A program made the position numbers and the translations under genes. Shown one piece after another: positions 14,423 through 20,690 of a DNA stretch of 20,690 nucleotides. Source of the stretch: JACPDH01 sp051305935 (GTDB lineage: Bacteria > Acidobacteriota > Thermoanaerobaculia > Gp7-AA8); NCBI GenBank assembly GCA_051305935.1, contig JBPPMG010000543.1, forward strand, positions 1-20,690. Direction: 5' to 3'. How positions within the stretch are numbered: position 1 is the first letter of the stretch; each line of letters begins with the position of its first letter. Below the pieces are notes generated by a model. It ran no database searches. It had not been told where the DNA came from and was given only the letters and a program-made list of their open reading frames with translations.

Positions 14423-14482
14423 ATCGCCTCTCGCCTCTCGCCTCTCGCCGTTGACTGCTTTGACCTATGACCTTTGACCTGC
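14423..14482. repeat. Heptamer array directly after the dihydropyrimidinase stop
   Basis: The plus strand reads CGCCTCT x3 followed by TGACCTA, TGACCTT, TGACCTG. This is the reverse complement of the AGGYSAN family seen at 12304-12355 and 20415-20510. On the minus strand, the TGA of the gene at 14484 is followed by GGCAGG and then the array. Confidence 0.75.
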
Positions 14483-14483
14483 C

Positions 14484-15869
14484 TCATCGCGGCGAATTGA
14501 ACAGCCCCCTCTTCAGGAACCGGCCGTCGCCCTTCTTCCCGACGTACTTGCCGTCTTCGATGATCACCTTGCCGCGCGAGAGGACGGTCTTCGTCACGCC
14601 GCGCACTTTCATGCCTTCGTAGGCCGAGTAGTCGACCCGCATGTGATGCGTTTTCGCGCTGATCGTCATCTCCGCGTTCGGGTCGAAGATCACGATGTCG
14701 GCATCGGAGCCGACGGCGACCGTGCCTTTCTTCGGGAACATGCCGAAGATCTTCGCCGGCGCGGTAGAGACGATCTCGACGAAGCGATTCACGCTGATCT
14801 TTCCGGAGACGACGCCGCCGTTGAAGACGAGGCTCATCCGGTTCTCGACGCCGGGGCCGCCGTTCGGAATCTTCGAGAAGTCGTTCACGCCTAACTCCTT
14901 CTGCTCCTTCATGCAGAAGGGGCAGTGGTCGGTCGCGACGACCTGCAGGTCGTTGAACTTGAGCCCGCGCCAGAGATGCTCCTGGTTCTCGATGTTGCGC
15001 AGCGGCGGGGTCATGACCCACTTTGCCCCTTCGAAGCCGTCCCGGTTGTAGAGCGAATCGTCGAGGAAGAGATACTGCGGGCAGGTCTCCGCGTAGGCAG
15101 GGATGCCCGCATCGCGCGCCTCGACGACCTTCTTGAGCGCGTCGTGGCAGCTGAGGTGGACGATGTAGACCGGCGCGCCGGCCATCTCCGCGATGGCGAT
15201 CGCGCGTCCTGCTCCTTCCGCCTCCGCCTTCGTCGGCCGGGTCATCGCGTGGTACTTCGGCGCGGTCCTGCCGGCGGCGATCGCCTGCTTCACGAGGACG
15301 TCGATGATCACGCCGTTCTCCGCGTGCATGCAGATGAGGCCGCCAGCCTCGCCGGCAGTCGTCATCGCCTTGAAGATAGTCCCATCGTCGACGAGGAAGA
15401 CGCCCGGGTAGGCCATGAAGAGCTTGAAACTCGAGATCCCCTGGTCGATCGCCGACTTCATCTCGGGGAGACGGGAGTCGGGAAGGTCGGTGCAGATGAG
15501 GTGGAAGCCGTAATCGATCGCGGTCTTCCCTTCGGCTTTCGAGTGCCACTTGTCGATCGCGAGGTTGAGCGCTTCGCCATGCCCCTGCACCGCGAAGTCG
15601 ACGATCGACGTCGTGCCGCCATGTGCCGCGGCGATCGTGCCGCTCTCGAAATCGTCCGACGAGAAGGTCCCGCCGAACGGCAGCTCCATGTGCGTGTGGG
15701 GATCGATGCCGCCCGGGATGACGTAGCAGCCCCCTGCGTCGATGGTCTTGTCGGCCTCCATCGAGAGAGAGCGGCCGATGGTCGTGACCGTCTCGTCCTC
15801 GATGAGCACGTCGGCGTGGTAGTCGTCGACTGCGGTGATGATCCGGCCGTTCTTGATCAGTGTTCGCAT
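14484..15869 (-). CDS. hydA: Dihydropyrimidinase
   Basis: A 461-residue cytosolic, binuclear-metal cyclic amidohydrolase that opens dihydrouracil or dihydrothymine to the N-carbamoyl-beta-amino acid, the second step of the pathway. Metal ligands are visible: His58 and His60 (IDPHTHMELPFGG), carboxylated Lys149 (SSFKLFMAYPG), His182 (CMHAENG), His238 (YIVHLSC) and Asp314 (VATDHCPF). Tyr154 in MAYPG corresponds to the substrate-binding Tyr. The C-terminal composite domain ends KGDGRFLKRGLFNSPR. Length and motifs are those of true dihydropyrimidinases rather than allantoinase or dihydroorotase. The start at 15869 has AGGAGG 5 nt upstream. A pair of palindromes lies between it and the aminotransferase gene upstream in the operon; repeats fill the 423 bp downstream. 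Confidence 0.96.
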   Translation of the reverse strand: MRTLIKNGRIITAVDDYHADVLIEDETVTTIGRSLSMEADKTIDAGGCYVIPGGIDPHTHMELPFGGTFSSDDFESGTIAAAHGGTTSIVDFAVQGHGEALNLAIDKWHSKAEGKTAIDYGFHLICTDLPDSRLPEMKSAIDQGISSFKLFMAYPGVFLVDDGTIFKAMTTAGEAGGLICMHAENGVIIDVLVKQAIAAGRTAPKYHAMTRPTKAEAEGAGRAIAIAEMAGAPVYIVHLSCHDALKKVVEARDAGIPAYAETCPQYLFLDDSLYNRDGFEGAKWVMTPPLRNIENQEHLWRGLKFNDLQVVATDHCPFCMKEQKELGVNDFSKIPNGGPGVENRMSLVFNGGVVSGKISVNRFVEIVSTAPAKIFGMFPKKGTVAVGSDADIVIFDPNAEMTISAKTHHMRVDYSAYEGMKVRGVTKTVLSRGKVIIEDGKYVGKKGDGRFLKRGLFNSPR

Positions 15870-15885
15870 TCCACCCTCCTCGCTT

Positions 15886-15989
15886 GTAGCCGGACAAGCC
15901 GATGTCCGGCCGGCTTCTTCGACCGAGAATCACGTTACTGCCCGGTCGATGCTCTCACTTCCCTGCCGCGCATCGGAATGCGCGGCTAC
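15886..15989. repeat. Convergent pair of short GTAG-headed palindromes
   Basis: S1 (15886-15910, +): GTAG with stem GCCGGACA/TGTCCGGC. S2 (15965-15989, -): GTAG with stem GCCGCGCAT/ATGCGCGGC around TCCG. Both are perfect, and both carry TTGTAG heads. Between them a third perfect pairing, TCGACCG (15919-15925) with CGGTCGA (15943-15949), closes a hairpin. A third copy of the S type is at 9405-9427. The unit fills the 136-bp operon gap between the aminotransferase and dihydropyrimidinase genes. Confidence 0.8.
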
Positions 15990-16005
15990 AAGCACGCCAC
16001 GTTTC

Positions 16006-17334
16006 CTATGCCTTGAACGTCGCGAACGCTCCGTCGAGCGCATCAACGAGCACATCCATGTCCGGAAGCGACGCGATGAGCGGAGGGCCGAGCCTGATCA
16101 CGTTGCCGTGCAGGCCACCCTTGCCGATCAACACGCCTCGACGCTTCGTCTCCTCGAACACGTGCATCACCGCCGCAGCGTTAGGCGTCTTCGAAACCTT
16201 GTCAGTGACGCATTCGATCGCCTGCATGAGCCCCATGCCGCGAACGTCGCCGATGACCTCGTACTTCGCCTTCAGCTCCTCGAGCTTCCCGCGAAGATAG
16301 CGTCCGACGATCGCTGCCTGCTTCGGCAACTCGTTCTCCTCGATGACGCGGATCGTAGCGAGCGCCGCGGCGCTCGTCACCGGATTCCCGCCGAACGTCG
16401 AAAACGTCAATCCCGGATATGCCGCGGCGATCTCCGGCTTCGCGATCGTCCAGCCGATCGGCGAGCCGTTCGCCATCCCCTTCGCGGAGGTCATGACGTC
16501 GGGCTCGACTCCCCAGTGCTCGATGCCGAACCACGTGTCGCCGGTGCGTCCCCAACCCGTCTGCACCTCGTCGGCGATGAAGATTCCGCCGTAGCGGCGG
16601 ATGATCGCCGTCACTTCCTTGAAGTACTCCGGAGGCGGCGTGATGAAGCCTCCGACGCCGAGGATCGGCTCGGCGATGAAGGCGGCGATCTGCCCGTCGG
16701 TCGTCGTCTGGATCAGCTCCTCGACGTCCTTCGCGCAGCGCAGATTGCACGAGGGGTACTCGAGGCCGAAGGGGCAGCGGTAGCAGTAGGGCGCGGCGAG
16801 GTGCTTCACTCCGGCGACGTACGATCCGCCGTGCCTCCACGTCGCGTGGCCCGCGGCGCTCATCGCCAGCATCGAGCGGCCGCTGTACGAATGCCGCAGC
16901 GCGATGATCTCCTGCCGTCCGGTGTAGAGGCGCGCCAGCACCATCGCCGTCTCGTCGGCCTCGGTGCCGCTGTTCGTGAAGAAGCTCTTCTCGAGCGCGC
17001 CCGGCGCGAGCGACGCGACCTTCTCGGCCAGCGCCGCCTGCGGCTTGTTGACGTAGAGCGTCGACGAGTGCGAGATCTTTCCGAGCTGATCCGTGATCGC
17101 CTTGTTTACCACCTCATTCGCATGGCCGACCGAAACGGTAAGGACGCCGCCGAAGCAGTCGAGGTAACGCGTTCCCTGCTCGTCCCAGACGTGCATCCCG
17201 ACGCCGTGGTCCAGGACGATCGGATCCTTGTAGTAAGTAGCGGCACAAGGCCACGCGTGCTTGCGGTGCTTCTCGAGCGTTTCCGACCCGAACGCGTCGG
17301 AGATCTTCATCATCTGAGTCGCGTCTTCCGTCAT
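16006..17334 (-). CDS. Class III aminotransferase, beta-alanine/beta-aminoisobutyrate:pyruvate type
   Basis: A 442-residue PLP enzyme of the AGXT2-like branch of class III aminotransferases. Given its neighbours it would convert beta-alanine or beta-aminoisobutyrate plus pyruvate (or glyoxylate) to malonate or methylmalonate semialdehyde. Motifs: YLDCFGGVLTVSVGHA (58-72), NSGTEADETAM (121-131), IFIADEVQTGWGRTG (251-265, Asp255 to the PLP nitrogen) and TSAKGMANG (282-290) with the PLP lysine at 285. A Cys-rich insert, CYRCPFG...YPSCNLRC (Cys184/187/196/200), is seen; related sequences carry part of it. ATG 17334 is chosen over GTG 17337 because GGAGGT lies 5 nt before it. Its ATG shares one base with the PreA stop (TGATG), so translation is coupled. 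Confidence 0.9.
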   Translation of the reverse strand: MTEDATQMMKISDAFGSETLEKHRKHAWPCAATYYKDPIVLDHGVGMHVWDEQGTRYLDCFGGVLTVSVGHANEVVNKAITDQLGKISHSSTLYVNKPQAALAEKVASLAPGALEKSFFTNSGTEADETAMVLARLYTGRQEIIALRHSYSGRSMLAMSAAGHATWRHGGSYVAGVKHLAAPYCYRCPFGLEYPSCNLRCAKDVEELIQTTTDGQIAAFIAEPILGVGGFITPPPEYFKEVTAIIRRYGGIFIADEVQTGWGRTGDTWFGIEHWGVEPDVMTSAKGMANGSPIGWTIAKPEIAAAYPGLTFSTFGGNPVTSAAALATIRVIEENELPKQAAIVGRYLRGKLEELKAKYEVIGDVRGMGLMQAIECVTDKVSKTPNAAAVMHVFEETKRRGVLIGKGGLHGNVIRLGPPLIASLPDMDVLVDALDGAFATFKA

Positions 17335-18476
17335 CACTTACCTCCCTTTGCCGTGGCGGGCTCGTCCTGCGGCGCGTAGCCCTCGGTGTCGTGTCCGCCA
17401 TGGTAGTCCCGCCCGTCGGGCCGCTTGATCTGCGATTGCGGGACGATCCGGTCGCGCAGAAGGCCGCGGAAGTCGTCGAGCTTTGCCCAGCCGCGATGCG
17501 CGTTCTTCTCGAGAAACGCCGACATGTCTTCCTTCAGGCGCCGGATCACGTTAGGCCCGATGGCCTGGTCGAGCATTGCCGCGGTGCAGACCTGCACCGT
17601 GCCGCATCCGAGGAGGAAGTAATTGAGCGCGTGCTCGAAGGTGGAGATGCCGCCGATGCCGGAGAACTCCTTTTCGGGGAAGCGCTGCGTCATCTGCGCC
17701 ATCTTCGCGAGCGAGATCGGCAGGATCGCGGGGCCGCCGAGCCCGCCCGTCGAGACGTAGCCGTCGACGTTGATCTCGAACTCGAGCGAATCGGCATCGA
17801 CGAGGGGAAGCGACGTGAACGTGTTACTCGACGAGATCGCGTTCGCGCCTCCGGCGAAGGCCGCTTCGGCTTCGATCGTGATGTCGGTCGTCATCGGAGT
17901 GAGCTTGCACCAGAAGGGGATACGCGCCACTTCCTTCACGACGCTGTTGACCAGCTTGCAGAGTCGCGCGCTCTTGCCGACGTTCGAGCCCATGTCCTCG
18001 CGGTCCATGTGAGGGCAGGAGAAGTTGAGCTCGATGCCGTCGCAGCCCGCCTCCTGCACCGCCTTCGTGAGGGTCCGCCAGTGGTCGAGCTCCTCGTCGC
18101 TCTCCGATCCGGCCATGATCGAGGCGATGAGAATGTGCTCGGGATACGCCTTCTTGATCTTCTCGAGGTTCGGCAGCCACCAGTCAAGCGGCTTGTCGGA
18201 GATCAGCTCCCAGTTCCACGACGAATGAAGCACCGAATCGGGCCGCTTCTTCATCGAAAGGTGCGGCGAGCCGACGTCGGCCGCCGTGAACTTCGTCTTC
18301 GGGCCCTTCACGTTGACCACGGGGTGCATGCCGATGGTCTTGGTCACGACCCCGCCCCAGCCGGCGTCGAAGGCCCGCATGATGTTGCTGTCCGATTCGG
18401 TGGGTGGAGCCGAAGAGAGAAGGAACGGATTCGGGAACCGGATCCCGGTGAAAACGACCGACAAGTCAGAGCTCAT
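17334..18476 (-). CDS. preA: Dihydropyrimidine dehydrogenase PreA-like subunit lacking 4Fe-4S domain
   Basis: A 380-residue FMN-binding TIM-barrel protein that would reduce uracil or thymine to the 5,6-dihydro form, the first catabolic step. The N-terminus FTGIRFPNPFLLSSAPPTES and TKTIG (Lys46) match PreA/DPD. Catalytic Cys154 lies in LNFSCPHMDREDMG, equivalent to the SCPHG loop of mammalian DPD; dihydroorotate dehydrogenases have SCPN instead. SGIGGISTFEHALNYFLLGCGTVQVCTA is the phosphate-binding end of the barrel. In E. coli PreA a C-terminal ferredoxin domain follows. Here the tail (PQSQIKRPDGRDYHGGHDTEG) has no CxxCxxC motif, and no PreT gene is present. The start has GGGAGG 4 nt upstream. 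It is the first gene of the minus-strand operon. Confidence 0.92.
   Translation of the reverse strand: MSSDLSVVFTGIRFPNPFLLSSAPPTESDSNIMRAFDAGWGGVVTKTIGMHPVVNVKGPKTKFTAADVGSPHLSMKKRPDSVLHSSWNWELISDKPLDWWLPNLEKIKKAYPEHILIASIMAGSESDEELDHWRTLTKAVQEAGCDGIELNFSCPHMDREDMGSNVGKSARLCKLVNSVVKEVARIPFWCKLTPMTTDITIEAEAAFAGGANAISSSNTFTSLPLVDADSLEFEINVDGYVSTGGLGGPAILPISLAKMAQMTQRFPEKEFSGIGGISTFEHALNYFLLGCGTVQVCTAAMLDQAIGPNVIRRLKEDMSAFLEKNAHRGWAKLDDFRGLLRDRIVPQSQIKRPDGRDYHGGHDTEGYAPQDEPATAKGGK
17340..17345 (-). promoter_or_regulatory. Shine-Dalgarno site inside the end of preA
   Basis: GGAGGT on the minus strand encodes the Gly-Gly before the last Lys of PreA and lies 5 nt upstream of the aminotransferase ATG at 17334. 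It selects this ATG over the overlapping GTG. Confidence 0.85.
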
Positions 18477-18520
18477 GACTCCTCCCTCGGGGCGCCTGCT
18501 GCAGTAGGGGTGAACCGATA

Positions 18521-18526
18521 ACTATA
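18521..18526 (-). promoter_or_regulatory. Candidate -10 box for the pyrimidine operon
   Basis: TATAGT on the minus strand lies 44 nt upstream of the preA ATG, in an A/T-richer patch. A TTCTCC hexamer 17 nt further upstream is only a weak -35 match. No operator was identified with confidence. Confidence 0.35.
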
Positions 18527-18619
18527 AGACCGAATTGAGTTTTGGAGAATCGGGAAGTGGGAGTGTGAGGTGGCGGACGTGCGTGATTCCGCTTGAACGG
18601 CGGTCATCGCAAGGTGTGC

Positions 18620-18837
<218 letters not shown>

Positions 18838-18896
18838 GTCCAACCGGGAGCGATCGTGCGGAGATCGAGCATCACTCACCCTCCCCCCCGCGGCGC

Positions 18897-18902
18897 TATA
18901 CT
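18897..18902 (+). promoter_or_regulatory. Candidate -10 box for mmsA
   Basis: TATACT lies 30 nt upstream of the mmsA ATG and is followed by AAGGAG at 18921-18926. The expected -35 position (ACTCAC) is a poor match, so an activator or alternative sigma factor is possible. Confidence 0.4.
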
Positions 18903-18932
18903 CTCTTTTCCCCACGAACAAAGGAGTCCGCC

Positions 18933-20414
18933 ATGAGTGTTGCCGAACCTGTCACGGCGTCGAAGTACCCGGACGTACAGAACTACATCGACGGCCGCTT
19001 CGTCGACGGAAGCGCCCGGCGCATCGACGTGACGAACCCGAGCGACGGCTCGCTGCTCTCCCGCGTTCCCTGCTCAGGCCCGGCCGAGCTCGACGAGGCA
19101 GTCGCTGCCGCGAGGCGCGCGTTTCCGAAATGGTCGAACACGCCGATCAAGGAGCGTGCGCAGGTCTTCTTCCGCTACAAGGCGCTGCTCGAGCGCCACA
19201 TCGACGAGCTCGCGGCGCTCGTTCGCGAGGAGAACGGCAAGGTGCTCGACGAGGCGCGCGCCGAGGTGCTCAAGTCGGCCGAGCTCTGCGAGTTCGCCTG
19301 CTCGCTGCCGCAGCTCATCCCGGGAGAGGTGCTGGAGGTCAGCAAGGGTGTCGAGTGTCGGACCGAGCGCTTTCCCGTCGGCGTCGTCGCGTCGATCACA
19401 CCGTTCAATTTCCCGAACATGGTTCCCAACTGGACGATCCCGAACGCGCTGGCGCTGGGCAACACCATGGTCCTCAAGCCGTCGGAGCTCGTGCCGCTCA
19501 GCGCGCGACGCATCGCCGAACTGCTGAAGGAGGCAGGGCTCCCTGACGGTGTGCTGAACATCGTCCACGGCGATCGCGAGGTCGTCGAGGCGATCTGCGA
19601 CCACGCGGACATCAATGCGATCACCTTCGTCGGCTCGACGAAGGTCGCCGCGATCGTCTATCGCCGAGGAACGTCGAGCCTCAAGCGCGTGCTTGCGTTA
19701 GGCGGCGCGAAGAACCATCTCATCGTCATGCCCGATGCCGATGTCGAGATGACGGCGACGAACGTCGTCGCGTCGATGTCGGGTTGCGCCGGGCAGCGCT
19801 GCATGGCGGCGTCTGTCATGGTCTCCGTGGGCGACACGAGCCGGGTCATCGAGCGGATGAAGGCGGTCGTCGCCGGCATCGTCCCGGGACAGTCGATGGG
19901 GCCCGTGATCTCCGCCGAGGCGAAGGCGCGGATCGAGCGCTACATTTCGGAAGCCGAGGCGAAAGGGGCGAAGGTGCTCGTCGACGGGCGCAACTGTGTC
20001 GTCGCGGGCAGGGAGGGCGGTTACCACGTCGGCCCCACGATCATCGACCACGTCACTGCCGACATGGCGATCGCGAAGGAAGAAGTATTCGGACCCGTGC
20101 TCGCGATCATCAGGACCTCCGCGCTCGACGAAGCGCTCGCGGTCGAGAACGCGAACCCGTACGGCAACGCGGCCGCGGTCTACACGGAGAGCGGCGGTGT
20201 CGCGCGCCAGGTAATGGAGAAGGCGAGCGCCGGGATGATCGGCATCAACGTCGGCGTGCCGGTGCCGCGCGAGCCGTTCCCATTCGGCGGATGGAACCAG
20301 TCGAAGTTCGGCGTCGGCGACATCACCGGCAAAGGCGCCGTCGAGTTCCTCACCCAGACGAAAAAGTTCACGACGAAGTGGAACCGCGAGGCGGGAACGA
20401 ACTGGATGTCGTGA
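18933..20414 (+). CDS. mmsA: Methylmalonate-semialdehyde dehydrogenase (CoA-acylating)
   Basis: A 493-residue NAD-dependent aldehyde dehydrogenase that would turn malonate semialdehyde into acetyl-CoA and methylmalonate semialdehyde into propionyl-CoA with CO2 release. It closes the uracil/thymine pathway of the divergent operon. Motifs: TPFNFPNMVPNW with catalytic Asn159, FVGSTKVA (232-239), and GGAKNHLIVMPDADVEM (257-273), where the general-base Glu of ordinary ALDHs is replaced, as in CoA-acylating MmsA/IolA. The nucleophile Cys290 is in GCAGQRCMA, and KEEVFGPVLAI follows later. Length is normal. ATG 18933 has AAGGAG 6 nt upstream; longer upstream frames read through the repeat and are not used. 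A heptamer array begins right after the stop. Confidence 0.95.
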   Translation: MSVAEPVTASKYPDVQNYIDGRFVDGSARRIDVTNPSDGSLLSRVPCSGPAELDEAVAAARRAFPKWSNTPIKERAQVFFRYKALLERHIDELAALVREENGKVLDEARAEVLKSAELCEFACSLPQLIPGEVLEVSKGVECRTERFPVGVVASITPFNFPNMVPNWTIPNALALGNTMVLKPSELVPLSARRIAELLKEAGLPDGVLNIVHGDREVVEAICDHADINAITFVGSTKVAAIVYRRGTSSLKRVLALGGAKNHLIVMPDADVEMTATNVVASMSGCAGQRCMAASVMVSVGDTSRVIERMKAVVAGIVPGQSMGPVISAEAKARIERYISEAEAKGAKVLVDGRNCVVAGREGGYHVGPTIIDHVTADMAIAKEEVFGPVLAIIRTSALDEALAVENANPYGNAAAVYTESGGVARQVMEKASAGMIGINVGVPVPREPFPFGGWNQSKFGVGDITGKGAVEFLTQTKKFTTKWNREAGTNWMS

Positions 20415-20510
20415 TGAGGCAGGCAAGAGGCGAAAGGCGAGACGCGAGGAGGAGGCGAAAGGCGAAGAGCAGGCCAACGGCCAGAGGCCATAGCAGGCGA
20501 TTAGAGCCGA
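20415..20510. repeat. Heptamer array (AGGYSAN type) after mmsA
   Basis: After the TGA come TGAGGCAGGCAAG and then AGGCGAA, AGGCGAG, AGGCGAA, AGGCGAA, AGGCCAA, CGGCCAG, AGGCCAT, AGC, AGGCGAT. The block AGGCCAA/CGGCCAG/AGGCCAT/AGC parallels AGGTCAA/AGGTCAA/AGGTCAT/AGC at 12306-12329, with the third and fourth bases of the heptamer changed together. Confidence 0.75.
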
Positions 20511-20514
20511 ATCC

Positions 20515-20560
20515 GTCGCGAAGCGACGAAGGATTGGTAGCCCCGGGCTTCAGCCCGGGG
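20515..20560 (+). repeat. Two-hairpin GTAG REP-like element
   Basis: GTCGC-GAA-GCGAC (20515-20527), linker GAAGGATTG, GTAG (20537-20540), then hairpin CCCCGGGC-TTCA-GCCCGGGG (20541-20560). The second stem differs from the other four copies by paired changes. The IS481-like end follows directly, so the element may be one half of an interrupted pair. Confidence 0.82.
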
Positions 20561-20690
20561 GGTATGAACCGGGCGGATAGGTAACAAAGAAACCGGGCGG
20601 ATGGGTTACACGGCACCTCGACGATGAGTCGAGGGGGAATCGTGGCCTGGAAGGAGACCGACCCGGTGAAGGAACGCGAGAGATTTGTGG
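20561..20690 (+). mobile_element. Left end of an IS481-like insertion sequence (runs off window)
   Basis: Two 20-bp direct repeats, AACCGGGCGGATAGGTAACA (20567-20586) and AACCGGGCGGATGGGTTACA (20591-20610), agree at 18 of 20 positions and are spaced 24 bp. Such tandem sites at an IS end are likely transposase-binding sequences. A transposase-like frame follows. The exact terminus is uncertain, probably 20561-20567, immediately beside the REP-like stem. The right end is outside the window. Confidence 0.65.
20642..20690 (+). CDS. IS481-family transposase, N-terminal fragment
   Basis: Only the first 16 codons are inside the window. From GTG 20642 the frame reads MAWKETDPVKERERFV, which resembles the conserved start of IS481-type transposases (MPWKE...ERxxF), before their helix-turn-helix and DDE domains. 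An in-frame ATG at 20624 would add MSRGGI; GTG fits family N-termini better. A GGAGG-like stretch is absent. The identification rests on a short match plus the IS-like repeats upstream. Confidence 0.6.
   Translation, partial: MAWKETDPVKERERFV

Noticed and set aside
14228..14470. Small open frame between REP elements
   Set aside because: It lies wholly within palindromic and heptamer repeats and encodes parts of the repeat itself (KPGATDPSS), so it is not a gene.
18477..18619. Riboswitch or leader RNA upstream of preA
   Set aside because: The leader is short (about 40 nt from the candidate -10 box) and shows no recognisable aptamer core.

Overview
The window is GC-rich bacterial chromosome. 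It has tightly packed genes on both strands, long non-coding spacers full of palindromic and short tandem repeats, and an IS481-like element entering at the right edge. The gene content (lone HerA-type ATPase, YgjV-GNAT protein, MoeB-rhodanese fusion, DUF3465 and DUF2752 proteins) and the repeat style suggest a soil or sediment lineage such as Acidobacteriota. That placement is an inference; no rRNA or ribosomal protein gene is present to fix it.

Layout. 1-1250: the 3' part of a polytopic membrane protein and a DUF2752 protein (+). 1347-4814: four minus-strand genes that probably form one unit, read right to left: an uncharacterised protein, a MoeB/ThiF-type E1 enzyme fused to rhodanese, a DUF3465 protein and a secreted TIM-barrel-like protein. 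4905-5796: a divergent pair, a hotdog thioesterase (-) and a SpoIIAA-like protein (+). 5868-11176: plus-strand genes for a Nit1-type amidase, an 811-residue HerA-like ATPase, a YgjV-GNAT protein, and a translationally coupled SRPBCC-like / Coq7-ferritin-like pair.

11420-20414 is the functional core: a reductive pyrimidine degradation cluster. Five minus-strand genes encode a PreA-like dihydropyrimidine dehydrogenase, a class III aminotransferase, dihydropyrimidinase, an NCS1 nucleobase transporter and beta-ureidopropionase. A divergent gene encodes methylmalonate-semialdehyde dehydrogenase (MmsA). Together they would import uracil or thymine, reduce and open the ring, release NH3 and CO2 to give beta-alanine or beta-aminoisobutyrate, transaminate these to the semialdehydes, and form acetyl-CoA or propionyl-CoA. 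No PreT subunit is present, and PreA lacks the usual C-terminal 4Fe-4S region, so the electron donor for the first step is not visible here.

The most unusual material is non-coding. Almost every spacer over 90 bp holds (a) degenerate tandem repeats with a 6-8 bp, mostly 7 bp, period, often as inverted pairs able to form very large hairpins and often starting at a stop codon; (b) two-hairpin GTAG-headed REP-like elements whose stems differ by compensatory changes; or (c) other short palindromic units. One 26-nt word occurs exactly four times within 6.3 kb. Strong Shine-Dalgarno sequences precede five of the six catabolic genes and almost none of the others. No tRNA, rRNA, CRISPR array or phage genes were seen.
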